DNA of 7,917 nucleotides from Myxococcales bacterium. Its GTDB lineage: Bacteria; Myxococcota_A; Polyangia; Haliangiales; J016. The stretch is from the NCBI GenBank assembly GCA_014238595.1, contig JABAAV010000061.1, positions 1 through 7,917 of the forward strand, read 5' to 3'. Position 1 is the first letter of the stretch. Each line of letters begins with the position of its first letter. The translations under genes and the position numbers were made by a program. Shown here piece after piece: positions 1-5,904 of this stretch. The notes beneath the pieces are model-generated. The model was not told the DNA's origin. It saw only the letters and a program-made list of their open reading frames with translations, and ran no database searches.

Positions 1-3
1 TGA

Positions 4-52
4 GCTAAACAACACTAATACTATCGAAACGATAGTATTAGTGTTGTTTAGC
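4..52. repeat. Perfect 23-bp inverted repeat with 3-nt loop
   Basis: Arm 4-26 (begins gctaaacaac, ends actatcg) is the exact reverse complement of arm 30-52, separated only by AAA (27-29). Pairing stops at position 3/53 (A opposite A). As RNA this would be a 23-bp uninterrupted hairpin. It is followed by a T-poor stretch (agattttaat, then a run of A), so it is not a textbook intrinsic terminator on the plus strand, although it could still end or stabilise an upstream transcript or be cut by RNase III. A dispersed palindromic repeat, a protein-binding site or an amplification/assembly inversion artefact are alternatives. The palindrome itself is certain; its role is unknown. Confidence 0.9.
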
Positions 53-226
53 AGATTTTAATAAAAAAATCAAGCAAATCAAGCTATATATCTGCTAAAA
101 TCTCAAATACGCGAGACAGATACACAACACACTAATAGCTATATATGAACACTGTTAGCTTCAGATACAGGAATTTCACTAACGGTATTAAAGATTCAAA
201 AATGATCTCTTCTGCATTTCGACTTT

Positions 227-235
227 TGATACAAT
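227..235 (+). promoter_or_regulatory. Possible extended -10 promoter
   Basis: TG-A-TACAAT (227-235) matches the extended -10 pattern TGnTATAAT with one mismatch. No good -35 hexamer lies 16-18 nt upstream. A transcript starting near 242 would run into the terminator at 257-294 almost at once, giving an RNA of only about 50 nt, so the biological sense is doubtful. A perfect TTGACA also lies on the minus strand at 244-239, but no -10 hexamer follows it at proper spacing. Confidence 0.2.
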
Positions 236-256
236 TTATGTCAACTGGTAAGTTTC

Positions 257-294
257 ACCCCTATGTTTGAAAAAACATAGGGGTTGTTTTTTTT
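257..294 (+). terminator. Intrinsic (Rho-independent) terminator
   Basis: A 12-bp perfect stem pairs acccctatgttt (257-268) with aaacataggggt (273-284) around a GAAA loop (269-272). It is followed by a run of eight T (287-294) after TG. The GC-rich base of the stem and the downstream T-run on the plus strand only make this a strong terminator for transcription coming from the left. The gene it serves is not in the window; it insulates the SRP RNA/dnaX unit from whatever lies upstream. Confidence 0.9.
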
Positions 295-421
295 GTCCAA
301 TTTGTGCGCTTATTGTCGCAGGATTATGTGTTGATCCGTGATGAGGCGAGAGGGTTGATCCATGGTGGTTTTTGGTGGTTGAGATGCTAAAGATGAACGA
401 ATGATGCTTTTGAAGGTGTTT

Positions 422-452
422 TTGCCTGTATCGTGGTTCAGTGGATTATGCT
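422..452 (+). promoter_or_regulatory. Likely promoter of the SRP RNA
   Basis: TTGCCT (422-427) resembles the -35 consensus and TATGCT (447-452) the -10 consensus, with a 19-nt spacer that is longer than ideal. The -10 element would start transcription around 459-461, which is where the SRP RNA structure needs to begin; this positional fit is the main support. The same promoter may supply dnaX-ybaB-recR by read-through past the SRP RNA terminator. Confidence 0.4.
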
Positions 453-459
453 ATGACAA

Positions 460-553
460 GTGCTGGTCCCTAGGTGACGTATCCTTTGTAAATTCCGCCA
501 GGCCTGGAAGGGAGCAACGGTAAGCAAAGACGCGGGTGCCTGGGACCTTTTTT
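460..553 (+). ncRNA. ffs: Small bacterial SRP RNA (4.5S type)
   Basis: RNA component of the signal recognition particle, which binds Ffh and delivers ribosomes making membrane proteins to FtsY. The conserved domain IV core is plain: GGAA tetraloop (506-509) closed by CCT/GGG (503-505 with 510-512), an internal loop CCAGG (498-502) opposite AGCAA (513-517), then CCG/CGG (495-497 with 518-520). Further pairs are CTTTG/CAAAG (484-488 with 525-529), AGG/CCT (472-474 with 539-541) and a terminal stem GGTCCC/GGGACC (465-470 with 542-547). The total of about 90 nt fits the short Alu-less type of Gram-negatives. Both ends are approximate. The position directly before dnaX-ybaB-recR is a common bacterial arrangement. 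Confidence 0.93.
542..553 (+). terminator. SRP RNA 3' end / intrinsic terminator
   Basis: The 3' half of the terminal SRP RNA stem (GGGACC, 542-547, pairing with 465-470) runs directly into six T (548-553). This defines the RNA 3' end and can act as an intrinsic terminator. dnaX begins only 16 nt later, so termination is probably partial or followed by processing. Confidence 0.6.
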
Positions 554-569
554 AATCAATCAAGCAATC

Positions 570-2366
570 ATGTCTTATCTTGTTTTAGCGCGCAAATACC
601 GACCACAAACTTTTTCTGAAGTTATTGGACAGAGTCATGTCACTAAAACATTAGCCAATGCGTTTAAACAAGAGCGCGTTCATCATGCATTTTTATTTTG
701 TGGTCCACGTGGTGTTGGAAAAACAACGGCCGCGCGATTGTTAGGTAAAGCGTTAAACTGTGAAAAAGGACCTACGATTGATCCATGTGGTGTTTGTTCT
801 GTATGTGAAAGCATGGTTGAAGGCAATACCATTGATTATCATGAACTTGATGGTGCATCACATCGAGGTATTGATGCCGTACGCGATTTATGTAGTGCAT
901 CACGATATCAACCGTCCATGTGGCGAAAAAAAGTCTATGTGATTGATGAAGTCCATATGCTTACGATTGAAGCATTTAATGCGTTGCTCAAAACATTGGA
1001 AGAGCCGTTGCCGCATGTGGTGTTTATTCTTGCCACCACTGAGCCGCATAAATTACCCATGACCATTTTGTCACGGTGTCAACGATATGATTTTCGATTG
1101 GTCTCTACGCCACAACTGACCGATCATTTGGTTAAGGTGTTTAAACAAGAAAAAATAGCAGCGACACATGAAGCCATCGAACTCATTGTTCGTGAGTCGG
1201 GTGGTTCAGTGCGGGATGCCTTGTCACTTTCGGATCAAGTGATTGCCTATGTCGGTGATGAAGAAATTACTGAAGAGCAAACAGCAAATGTCTTAGGTGT
1301 TGCAGGTTATCTGTTTACAACTAATTTAATCACACAGTTAGCTCAAGGGGATATTCGTGAAAGTTTAACCTTGGTTGATCAAGCTATTGTTTCTGGTATC
1401 GGTGAAGTTCAAATTGCACGAGCCATGGTTCGCTTGTTGCGCGACATTGCTGTGATTCAAGCAGCACCTGATGCCGATCATTTGGTTGTTGGATCAAAGG
1501 AAGAGCGCACACAATTAACAGCCATGGGTAAAACCATATCTGCTGCTCGAATTACACAAATGTTTGACAGATTACTTCATGCCTGTGATGAATTGGCACA
1601 TACCTTCTTGCCACGACAGACATTGGATTTAGCTTTAATTGACATAGCAACCACAGAAGCATTGATTCCATTGAGTGATTTGATTGAGAAGTTAGAGCGG
1701 ATGCAGACGCGCACTAATGTCATCAATGCGGTGCCACAAGAGATGGCGATGACAGACACACAACAAGACACTTCCTTGTCATCAAAAAAAACAACGCCCA
1801 AAAAATTTCCACGCCCTGCCAGTCTTGCGCCATCATCTCCTGATCGTGGTTCATCGTTGCCTCAAAAATCTTCACTTAAATCAGCACCATCGCCTCAGCC
1901 ATCGAAAATGGCGACATCACAAAAATCCAAAGCAATATCATTACAATCGTTATCTCCAGAAGCGCTCGCAAAACAATGGGGCAATATTCTTAATTCTTTA
2001 ACCAATCAAACGCTTGTTATGATTTATCGTGATGCGGATGTATTACGTGCAACGGATGATTTGATTGTGATTGCGTTTTCAAAAGAATCCATTCAGGGAC
2101 GTCGTGGCAAAGAGAAAGATAAAATTACGATGATGAATGCCGCAGTGTCTGGTTATTTAGGACAGCAGGTAACGTTGGAGATTATGTTTTATGATCCCCA
2201 AAAGCCTCCAGAAGGTATTGTCCCGAAAGCAACAGAAGAAACACAAACAAAAACATGGTCTGAGGCAAAAAACCGTCGTAAAGAAGAACTTGAGGCATCA
2301 CCTCAAGTGAAACAAATGTTAGATCTATTTGGTGCAGAAATTAAGGAGATTAAAAAACATGAGTGA
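570..2366 (+). CDS. dnaX: DNA polymerase III subunits tau and gamma
   Basis: Clamp-loader ATPase of the replicative polymerase; with delta and delta' it opens the sliding clamp and loads it on primed DNA. The 598-residue product has the full AAA+ module: the canonical N-terminus LARKYRPQTF (6-15), Walker A GPRGVGKT (45-52), a zinc module with Cys64, Cys73, Cys76 and Cys79, Walker B VYVIDEVH (122-129), the SRC motif with arginine finger Arg169, and sensor 2 GGSVRDA (211-217). A clamp-loader helical domain follows to about residue 365, then a Ser/Pro/Lys-rich linker (about 385-455) and a short C-terminal domain ending in VKQMLDLFGAEI. The ATG start is set by the conserved N-terminus, yet no Shine-Dalgarno is visible. 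It is the first gene after the SRP RNA and overlaps ybaB by 8 nt. An A AAA AAA heptamer in the linker (1784-1790) may yield gamma by -1 frameshifting. Confidence 0.97.
   Translation: MSYLVLARKYRPQTFSEVIGQSHVTKTLANAFKQERVHHAFLFCGPRGVGKTTAARLLGKALNCEKGPTIDPCGVCSVCESMVEGNTIDYHELDGASHRGIDAVRDLCSASRYQPSMWRKKVYVIDEVHMLTIEAFNALLKTLEEPLPHVVFILATTEPHKLPMTILSRCQRYDFRLVSTPQLTDHLVKVFKQEKIAATHEAIELIVRESGGSVRDALSLSDQVIAYVGDEEITEEQTANVLGVAGYLFTTNLITQLAQGDIRESLTLVDQAIVSGIGEVQIARAMVRLLRDIAVIQAAPDADHLVVGSKEERTQLTAMGKTISAARITQMFDRLLHACDELAHTFLPRQTLDLALIDIATTEALIPLSDLIEKLERMQTRTNVINAVPQEMAMTDTQQDTSLSSKKTTPKKFPRPASLAPSSPDRGSSLPQKSSLKSAPSPQPSKMATSQKSKAISLQSLSPEALAKQWGNILNSLTNQTLVMIYRDADVLRATDDLIVIAFSKESIQGRRGKEKDKITMMNAAVSGYLGQQVTLEIMFYDPQKPPEGIVPKATEETQTKTWSEAKNRRKEELEASPQVKQMLDLFGAEIKEIKKHE
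1784..1843 (+). promoter_or_regulatory. Probable -1 frameshift site making DnaX gamma
   Basis: A run of eight A (1784-1791) places the heptamer A AAA AAA in the X XXY YYZ register of dnaX: tcA AAA AAA, residues Ser405-Lys406-Lys407. A -1 slip reads NNAQKISTPCQSCAIIS and stops at TGA 1841-1843, giving about 424 residues. This is close to the 431 of E. coli gamma and keeps the whole ATPase core while dropping the tau C-terminus. An A-run like this could also cause transcriptional slippage, as known for Thermus dnaX. Stimulators look weak: a 5-bp hairpin upstream (1763-1767 with 1775-1779), a distant 5-bp pairing downstream (1809-1813 with 1845-1849), and no clear internal Shine-Dalgarno. Slippage itself is inferred. 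Confidence 0.5.
2343..2348 (+). promoter_or_regulatory. Shine-Dalgarno that fixes the ybaB start
   Basis: AAGGAG, 10 nt before the ATG at 2359 and still inside the dnaX coding region. It supports that ATG over the upstream in-frame codon at 2329, which would add ten residues (VQKLRRLKN and an initiator) that simply mirror dnaX sequence. Confidence 0.75.
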
Positions 2367-2694
2367 ATTTAAAATGCCCGATATGAGTCATTTAATGAAG
2401 ATGGCACAGGAGATGCAGAACAAAATGTCCAAAGCCAAAGAAGACATGGCATCGTTGACCTGTGATGTTTCTTCAGGCGGTGGCATGGTTACGCTGACCA
2501 TGAATGGAAACTATGAGATATTGTCATTAAATATTGAACAAGAGATTATTGATCCCGATGATCCAGAAATGCTTTGTGATTTAGTACGTGCAGCATTAAA
2601 TCAAGGTATTTCAAAAGTGCGTGAAATGACACAAGAAGAAATGTCCAAATTGACAGGTGGTGTTTCTATTCCTGGGATGTCTTCGTTATTTTAA
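2359..2694 (+). CDS. ybaB: YbaB/EbfC family nucleoid-associated protein
   Basis: Small DNA-binding protein of the YbaB/EbfC family. Members form dimers shaped like tweezers and bind DNA; the exact cellular role remains loosely defined, with proposed links to nucleoid organisation and the neighbouring recombination genes. The product has 111 residues, the usual family length. It shows the typical helical, Met-rich start (MPDMSHLMKMAQEMQNKM), a central beta region including GGGMVTLTMNGNYEI with the family's G-x-G-x-V-x-(V/L)-x-(M/V)-(N/T)-G pattern, then DPDDPEMLCDLVRAALNQ and a Gly-rich C-terminus (TGGVSIPGMSSLF). Translation starts inside the dnaX stop region (8-nt overlap) with a good AAGGAG, so coupling is likely. 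It lies between dnaX and recR, its standard position. Confidence 0.95.
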   Translation: MSEFKMPDMSHLMKMAQEMQNKMSKAKEDMASLTCDVSSGGGMVTLTMNGNYEILSLNIEQEIIDPDDPEMLCDLVRAALNQGISKVREMTQEEMSKLTGGVSIPGMSSLF

Positions 2695-2695
2695 C

Positions 2696-3298
2696 GTGTC
2701 TTCAGAAAATGCCATTACACGTTTGATTAGCGAACTGTCTCGGTTGCCAGGCATTGGTGAAAAGACAGCCATGCGACTTGCATTATATTTAGTGCAACGC
2801 AAAGGCAAGCAAGTACGCAATTTGGCTCAATCATTGATTGATGTTGCTGACAATGTCTGTTTGTGTTCTACCTGTAAAAATATTACGGAAGCTGATCCTT
2901 GTACGTTTTGTTGTGACACACGGCGTGACAATGCGTTGTTATGTGTGGTGGCGACACCTTCTGATGTGATGGCGATTGAACGTGGTGGTGCATTTCGGGG
3001 GCTTTATCATGTCCTTCATGGTTATTTGTCTCCTCTTGAAGGTATTGGTCCTGATGATTTACATATTGATGATTTGATCGCACGACTCTCTGGAGAGGAT
3101 ACCTCCATTACTGAGGTCATTATTGCGACATCGATTCATGTCGAAGGTGAAACGACAGCCATGTATTTGGCACGACGGATCAAGCCATTTGGTATTCGTG
3201 TCACAAGAATTGCCAGTGGACTTCCTGCCGGTGGTGAGATTGAATATGCCGACCGTGCAACGATTGCTCGTGCATTACAAGGCCGCTGCGAATTGTAA
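2696..3298 (+). CDS. recR: Recombination mediator protein RecR
   Basis: Acts with RecO, and in some pathways RecF, to load RecA on SSB-coated single-stranded DNA at gaps. The product is 200 residues, matching the family. Order of parts: helix-hairpin-helix LPGIGEKTAMRLALYL (17-32), a four-Cys zinc finger C57-x2-C60-x8-C69-x2-C72, a Toprim domain (about 80-175) including GAFRGLYHVLHGYLSPLEGIGPDDL and VEGETTAMYLARR, and a C-terminal RVTRIASGLPAGGEIEYAD segment. The GTG at 2696 is chosen because it gives the family N-terminus and sits one base after the ybaB stop; a GTG at 2657 would add 13 unrelated residues. There is no strong Shine-Dalgarno, so coupling to ybaB translation is inferred. Oddity: the first Toprim motif reads VVATPSDV, with Ala86 where RecR proteins usually carry Glu (VVExPxD). 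Confidence 0.95.
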   Translation: MSSENAITRLISELSRLPGIGEKTAMRLALYLVQRKGKQVRNLAQSLIDVADNVCLCSTCKNITEADPCTFCCDTRRDNALLCVVATPSDVMAIERGGAFRGLYHVLHGYLSPLEGIGPDDLHIDDLIARLSGEDTSITEVIIATSIHVEGETTAMYLARRIKPFGIRVTRIASGLPAGGEIEYADRATIARALQGRCEL

Positions 3299-3353
3299 TC
3301 GTAGCGACCTTATCTGATTATCCAATCTATTAAACAGATCAGTGTGGTTTGAA

Positions 3354-4592
3354 TTATTCTCCGTGAAGCGATGGCCGACGGATAAATGCAGGGACATCAA
3401 AATGATTTTCGGACTCAGTTTCAGAGAGCGACATTGTTGTTTGCATTGGATTGGTGGAGTTATTTTTACGACGGCGATGTTTAGCTGAAGCGTTCTCCCC
3501 AGTGATGTGATTTCCCATCATTTGACCGGTTGAAGCAGGACGTTGTGTCGGGCCAGATCCTTGGCATTGCACAGGTACACGTGGTACGGATGAATCATAG
3601 GACATGTTCGGTGTTTGAGGGGGTTCCATAGTTTGATGGTTGTCTTTCTGGAACCCTGTTGCAATAACAGTGACACGGACCGTGTCTTCTAATGACGAAT
3701 CAACAACAGTTCCAAAAATACTTTCAGCATCAATATCAATTTGTGATTCTATAAAACTCATCGCGGAATTAATTTCTTGAATGCTAATATTTTTATCTGC
3801 GGTGATATTGACCAAAAGCCCTGTTGCTCCTTGGATGGATACATTTTCAAGCAGTGGTGATTCAATCGCTCGTTTAATGGCTGTTTCAGTACGGTTGTTT
3901 CCTTTTGCAGTACCTGTTCCCATGAGTGCACGACCTGTATCAGTCATGACGGTGCGGACATCGGCAAAGTCAACATTGATAAGACCGGGTTTAACCATAA
4001 TGTCACTGATGCCTTGTACGGCACCGACTAAAACATCATCAACTGTATTAAAACATTCAACCATTGGAATCGCTGTATCACCAACCGTTGAAATAATCCG
4101 TTCGTTAGGAATAACAACCAATGTATCGACAAATTCTTCAAGGGCTTCAATGCCTGCAATAGCATTACGCATACGTTTACGCCCTTCAAAGTTAAACGGT
4201 TTGGTAACAACACCAATGGTAAGTGCGCCTTGTTCGCGTGCAATGCGCGCCGTTACTGCGGCAGCACCAGTACCAGTACCACCACCCATACCTGCAACAA
4301 TAAACACTAAATCTGCGTTTGAAAGTTGTTTTGTAATATCTTCGACGCTTTCTTCTGCAGATTGTCGTCCAATACCTGGGTTGGCACCAGCACCTAATCC
4401 ATGTTTGCCTAATTGGATTTTAATATCAGAACGATTTGAATCCAATGCTTGTAAATCGGTGTTTGCTGCAATGAACTGAACACCTTCTAATTTTTTAGAA
4501 ATCATTGTGTTGAGTGCATTACCACCACCACCACCAACCCCAACAACATGTATTCTGGTTGGGTTGAAATTATCTACTTCAAAAAAAGCCAT
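3354..4592 (-). CDS. ftsZ: Cell division protein FtsZ
   Basis: Tubulin-like GTPase that polymerises into the division ring at the inner face of the cytoplasmic membrane. The 412-residue product has the N-terminal GTPase domain (about 12-190) with GVGGGGGNA (18-26), the tubulin signature GGGTGTG (103-109), PFNFEGRKR (132-140) and PNERI (162-166). The T7 catalytic loop NVDFAD (206-211) leads into the C-terminal domain (to about 316). A variable linker of about 80 residues includes a basic patch KHRRRKN. The conserved C-terminal peptide DVPAFIRR (399-406), which binds FtsA and other tethers, is followed by PSLHGE. Start ATG 4592 has AAGGAG 6 nt upstream. It is last in the murB-ddl-ftsQ-ftsA-ftsZ series and faces recR tail to tail across 55 nt. 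Confidence 0.98.
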   Translation of the reverse strand: MAFFEVDNFNPTRIHVVGVGGGGGNALNTMISKKLEGVQFIAANTDLQALDSNRSDIKIQLGKHGLGAGANPGIGRQSAEESVEDITKQLSNADLVFIVAGMGGGTGTGAAAVTARIAREQGALTIGVVTKPFNFEGRKRMRNAIAGIEALEEFVDTLVVIPNERIISTVGDTAIPMVECFNTVDDVLVGAVQGISDIMVKPGLINVDFADVRTVMTDTGRALMGTGTAKGNNRTETAIKRAIESPLLENVSIQGATGLLVNITADKNISIQEINSAMSFIESQIDIDAESIFGTVVDSSLEDTVRVTVIATGFQKDNHQTMEPPQTPNMSYDSSVPRVPVQCQGSGPTQRPASTGQMMGNHITGENASAKHRRRKNNSTNPMQTTMSLSETESENHFDVPAFIRRPSLHGE

Positions 4593-4598
4593 AACGTT

Positions 4599-4604
4599 CT
4601 CCTT
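4599..4604 (-). promoter_or_regulatory. Strong Shine-Dalgarno of ftsZ
   Basis: AAGGAG on the minus strand, 6 nt before the ATG at 4592. It is the only strong, well-spaced ribosome site among the division genes here, consistent with the high FtsZ level needed relative to FtsA and FtsQ. Confidence 0.8.
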
Positions 4605-4610
4605 GAAGGA

Positions 4611-4628
4611 TGATCCTATGTGGGATCA
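4611..4628 (-). repeat. Small inverted repeat in the ftsZ leader
   Basis: TGATCC (4611-4616) and GGATCA (4623-4628) form a perfect 6-bp stem around a 6-nt loop. It sits a few bases upstream of the ftsZ Shine-Dalgarno in the 64-nt ftsA-ftsZ gap. It lacks a T-run, so it is not an intrinsic terminator. An mRNA stability or processing element, a protein-binding dyad, or chance are all possible. Confidence 0.4.
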
Positions 4629-4656
4629 GGATTTGGGCAAGTTTTTAATGCGAAAC

Positions 4657-5901
4657 TTAAAAAACGTTTGAGAACCAGTTTTTAACGCGGCCTAGAGTCG
4701 TTGGCTTTTCAAAATGGGATGATAGTGTATTTTTGGCAGTATCTGCGCCATAACGGATCAGTCCTATACTGGTCGCATATTCAGGTGAGTCAACCAGATC
4801 TTGTAAACCTGCCAAATTATTCGGTGTCCCTTGTCGAGTCGGTAGACGAAATATTTCTTCAGCTAATTCTGTCAACCCATCAAGTTGCGTTGTGCCACCA
4901 GTAAGAACAACACCTGCGGCAGTAACATTGGTCGCCTCTCTTCCGGTAAACAATGGTTGAATGTTGTCCCAGACTGTTTCAAGCATTTCTTCTGCACGTG
5001 GGCTAATAATATCAACCAAACGGTTACGGGGTTGTTTTTGTGGGGGGCGACCACCAACCGAGGGAACTTCGATTAATGTATCGGCACCCATTTGTTGATT
5101 GGTCACCGATCCATAGTTTTTTTTGATGAGTTCAGCGGCTTTTTTAGGAGTACAAAGCCCTGTAGCTATATCTTTAGTGATGTATTCACCCCCGATAGGA
5201 AGCGATGCTGTATAAATGATTTGACTGTTTTCAAAAACAATGATGTCGGTTGTTCCGCCACCGATATCAATGAGTGTCACACCTAATTCTTTTTCATCCT
5301 CGGAAAGTAAGGCATGGGCTGCTGCTAAAGAGCCAGGGATAATTTCTAAAACATGAAGTTCACATCGTTCGGCACATTTGATGATATTGTCTAATGCCGT
5401 TGAAGATGCAGTGATTGCATGGGCTTTGCATTCCAAGCGTGTTCCAGCAATACCACGTGGATCTTGAATACCATCTTGATTGCCTACAATATATTCATTG
5501 GGATGCAACTGAACAACTTGTCGTCCTGGATCTAATGGAATGTTTTTGGCGATGTTGTTGACTTCGAGAATGTCTTCGGCAGTAACCTCTTGAACATTGG
5601 CGTTTTTTTTAATGGAGACCATCCCAAAGGCTAATTCTCCTTTGATATGTTCACCACCGATGTTGATATACGCGGAATGAATTTGACAGCCCGCACATAC
5701 TTCGGCTTCTGTAATGGCTTGTTTAATTGAGGAGACAGTTTCATCAATATTGACAATTGATCCCTCGCGTAATCCAGATGATGGTGTACGACCAACACCA
5801 ATGATATTGAATGTATCATCTTGGGCAAGCTCAGCAACCACCACAGCTATTTTGCTGGTGCCAATATCAAGACCGACAAAAAGTTCTTCTGTAGCACTCA
5901 T
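4657..5901 (-). CDS. ftsA: Cell division protein FtsA
   Basis: Actin-family ATPase that anchors FtsZ filaments to the membrane and recruits later divisome proteins. The 414-residue product shows the actin-fold sites in order: phosphate 1 VGLDIGTSKI (9-18), the FtsA-specific 1C region (about 83-165, including GGEHIKG, 82-88), phosphate 2 IDIGGGTTD (211-219) and adenosine motif VVLTGGTTQLDG (331-342). It ends in the short amphipathic helix LGRVKNWFSNVF (403-414), which fits the membrane-targeting sequence. Unlike many FtsA proteins the 1C region reads HIKGELAFGMV rather than HIKG-x-NS-x-G. The start ATG lies 3 nt after the ftsQ stop and has no clear Shine-Dalgarno, so translational coupling with ftsQ is inferred. 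The next gene, ftsZ, is its partner. Confidence 0.97.
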   Translation of the reverse strand: MSATEELFVGLDIGTSKIAVVVAELAQDDTFNIIGVGRTPSSGLREGSIVNIDETVSSIKQAITEAEVCAGCQIHSAYINIGGEHIKGELAFGMVSIKKNANVQEVTAEDILEVNNIAKNIPLDPGRQVVQLHPNEYIVGNQDGIQDPRGIAGTRLECKAHAITASSTALDNIIKCAERCELHVLEIIPGSLAAAHALLSEDEKELGVTLIDIGGGTTDIIVFENSQIIYTASLPIGGEYITKDIATGLCTPKKAAELIKKNYGSVTNQQMGADTLIEVPSVGGRPPQKQPRNRLVDIISPRAEEMLETVWDNIQPLFTGREATNVTAAGVVLTGGTTQLDGLTELAEEIFRLPTRQGTPNNLAGLQDLVDSPEYATSIGLIRYGADTAKNTLSSHFEKPTTLGRVKNWFSNVF

Positions 5902-5904
5902 GAT

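Larger units (their letters stand above)
1..456. other. Non-coding stretch upstream of the SRP RNA
   Basis: No convincing gene is visible on either strand. Short frames exist, for example a 22-codon frame from 202 that runs into the terminator at 257-294, and a roughly 40-codon frame from 401 that runs through the SRP RNA; neither has a ribosome binding site or recognisable product. No tRNA cloverleaf was seen. The first three bases are TGA and could be the stop codon of a gene left of the window, but this cannot be shown. The stretch holds a long palindrome (4-52), a possible promoter (227-235), an intrinsic terminator (257-294) and the likely SRP RNA promoter (422-452). Minor direct repeats are agctatatat (82-91 and 137-146) and gttgatcc (330-337 and 354-361), both short enough to be chance. 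Confidence 0.6.

Noticed and set aside
226..244. FNR-like or operator-like dyad TTGA...TCAA
   Set aside because: The half-sites are 11 nt apart, not the TTGAT-N4-ATCAA spacing of FNR/CRP sites, and the inner bases do not pair well.
202..270. 22-codon frame starting ATG at 202
   Set aside because: No Shine-Dalgarno, no similarity recognised, and its last codons and stop form the 5' arm of the terminator hairpin.
401..523. Roughly 40-codon frame reading through the SRP RNA
   Set aside because: Its second half is dictated by the conserved SRP RNA structure; there is no ribosome site or coding signal.
2657..2695. Upstream GTG start for recR
   Set aside because: It would add 13 residues (VVFLFLGCLRYFN) encoded by overlap with the end of ybaB and absent from RecR proteins; the GTG at 2696 gives the normal family length.
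3781..4479. Long open frame (232 codons) on the plus strand
   Set aside because: It lies wholly antisense to ftsZ, has a low-complexity Ser/Pro/Thr-rich product, no ribosome site and no recognisable domain. It is a by-product of ftsZ codon use.
4613..4640. Possible minus-strand promoter for ftsZ (TTGCCC, 16 nt, TAGGAT)
   Set aside because: Both hexamers are weak matches and the start point would fall at or inside the ftsZ Shine-Dalgarno, leaving no usable leader.
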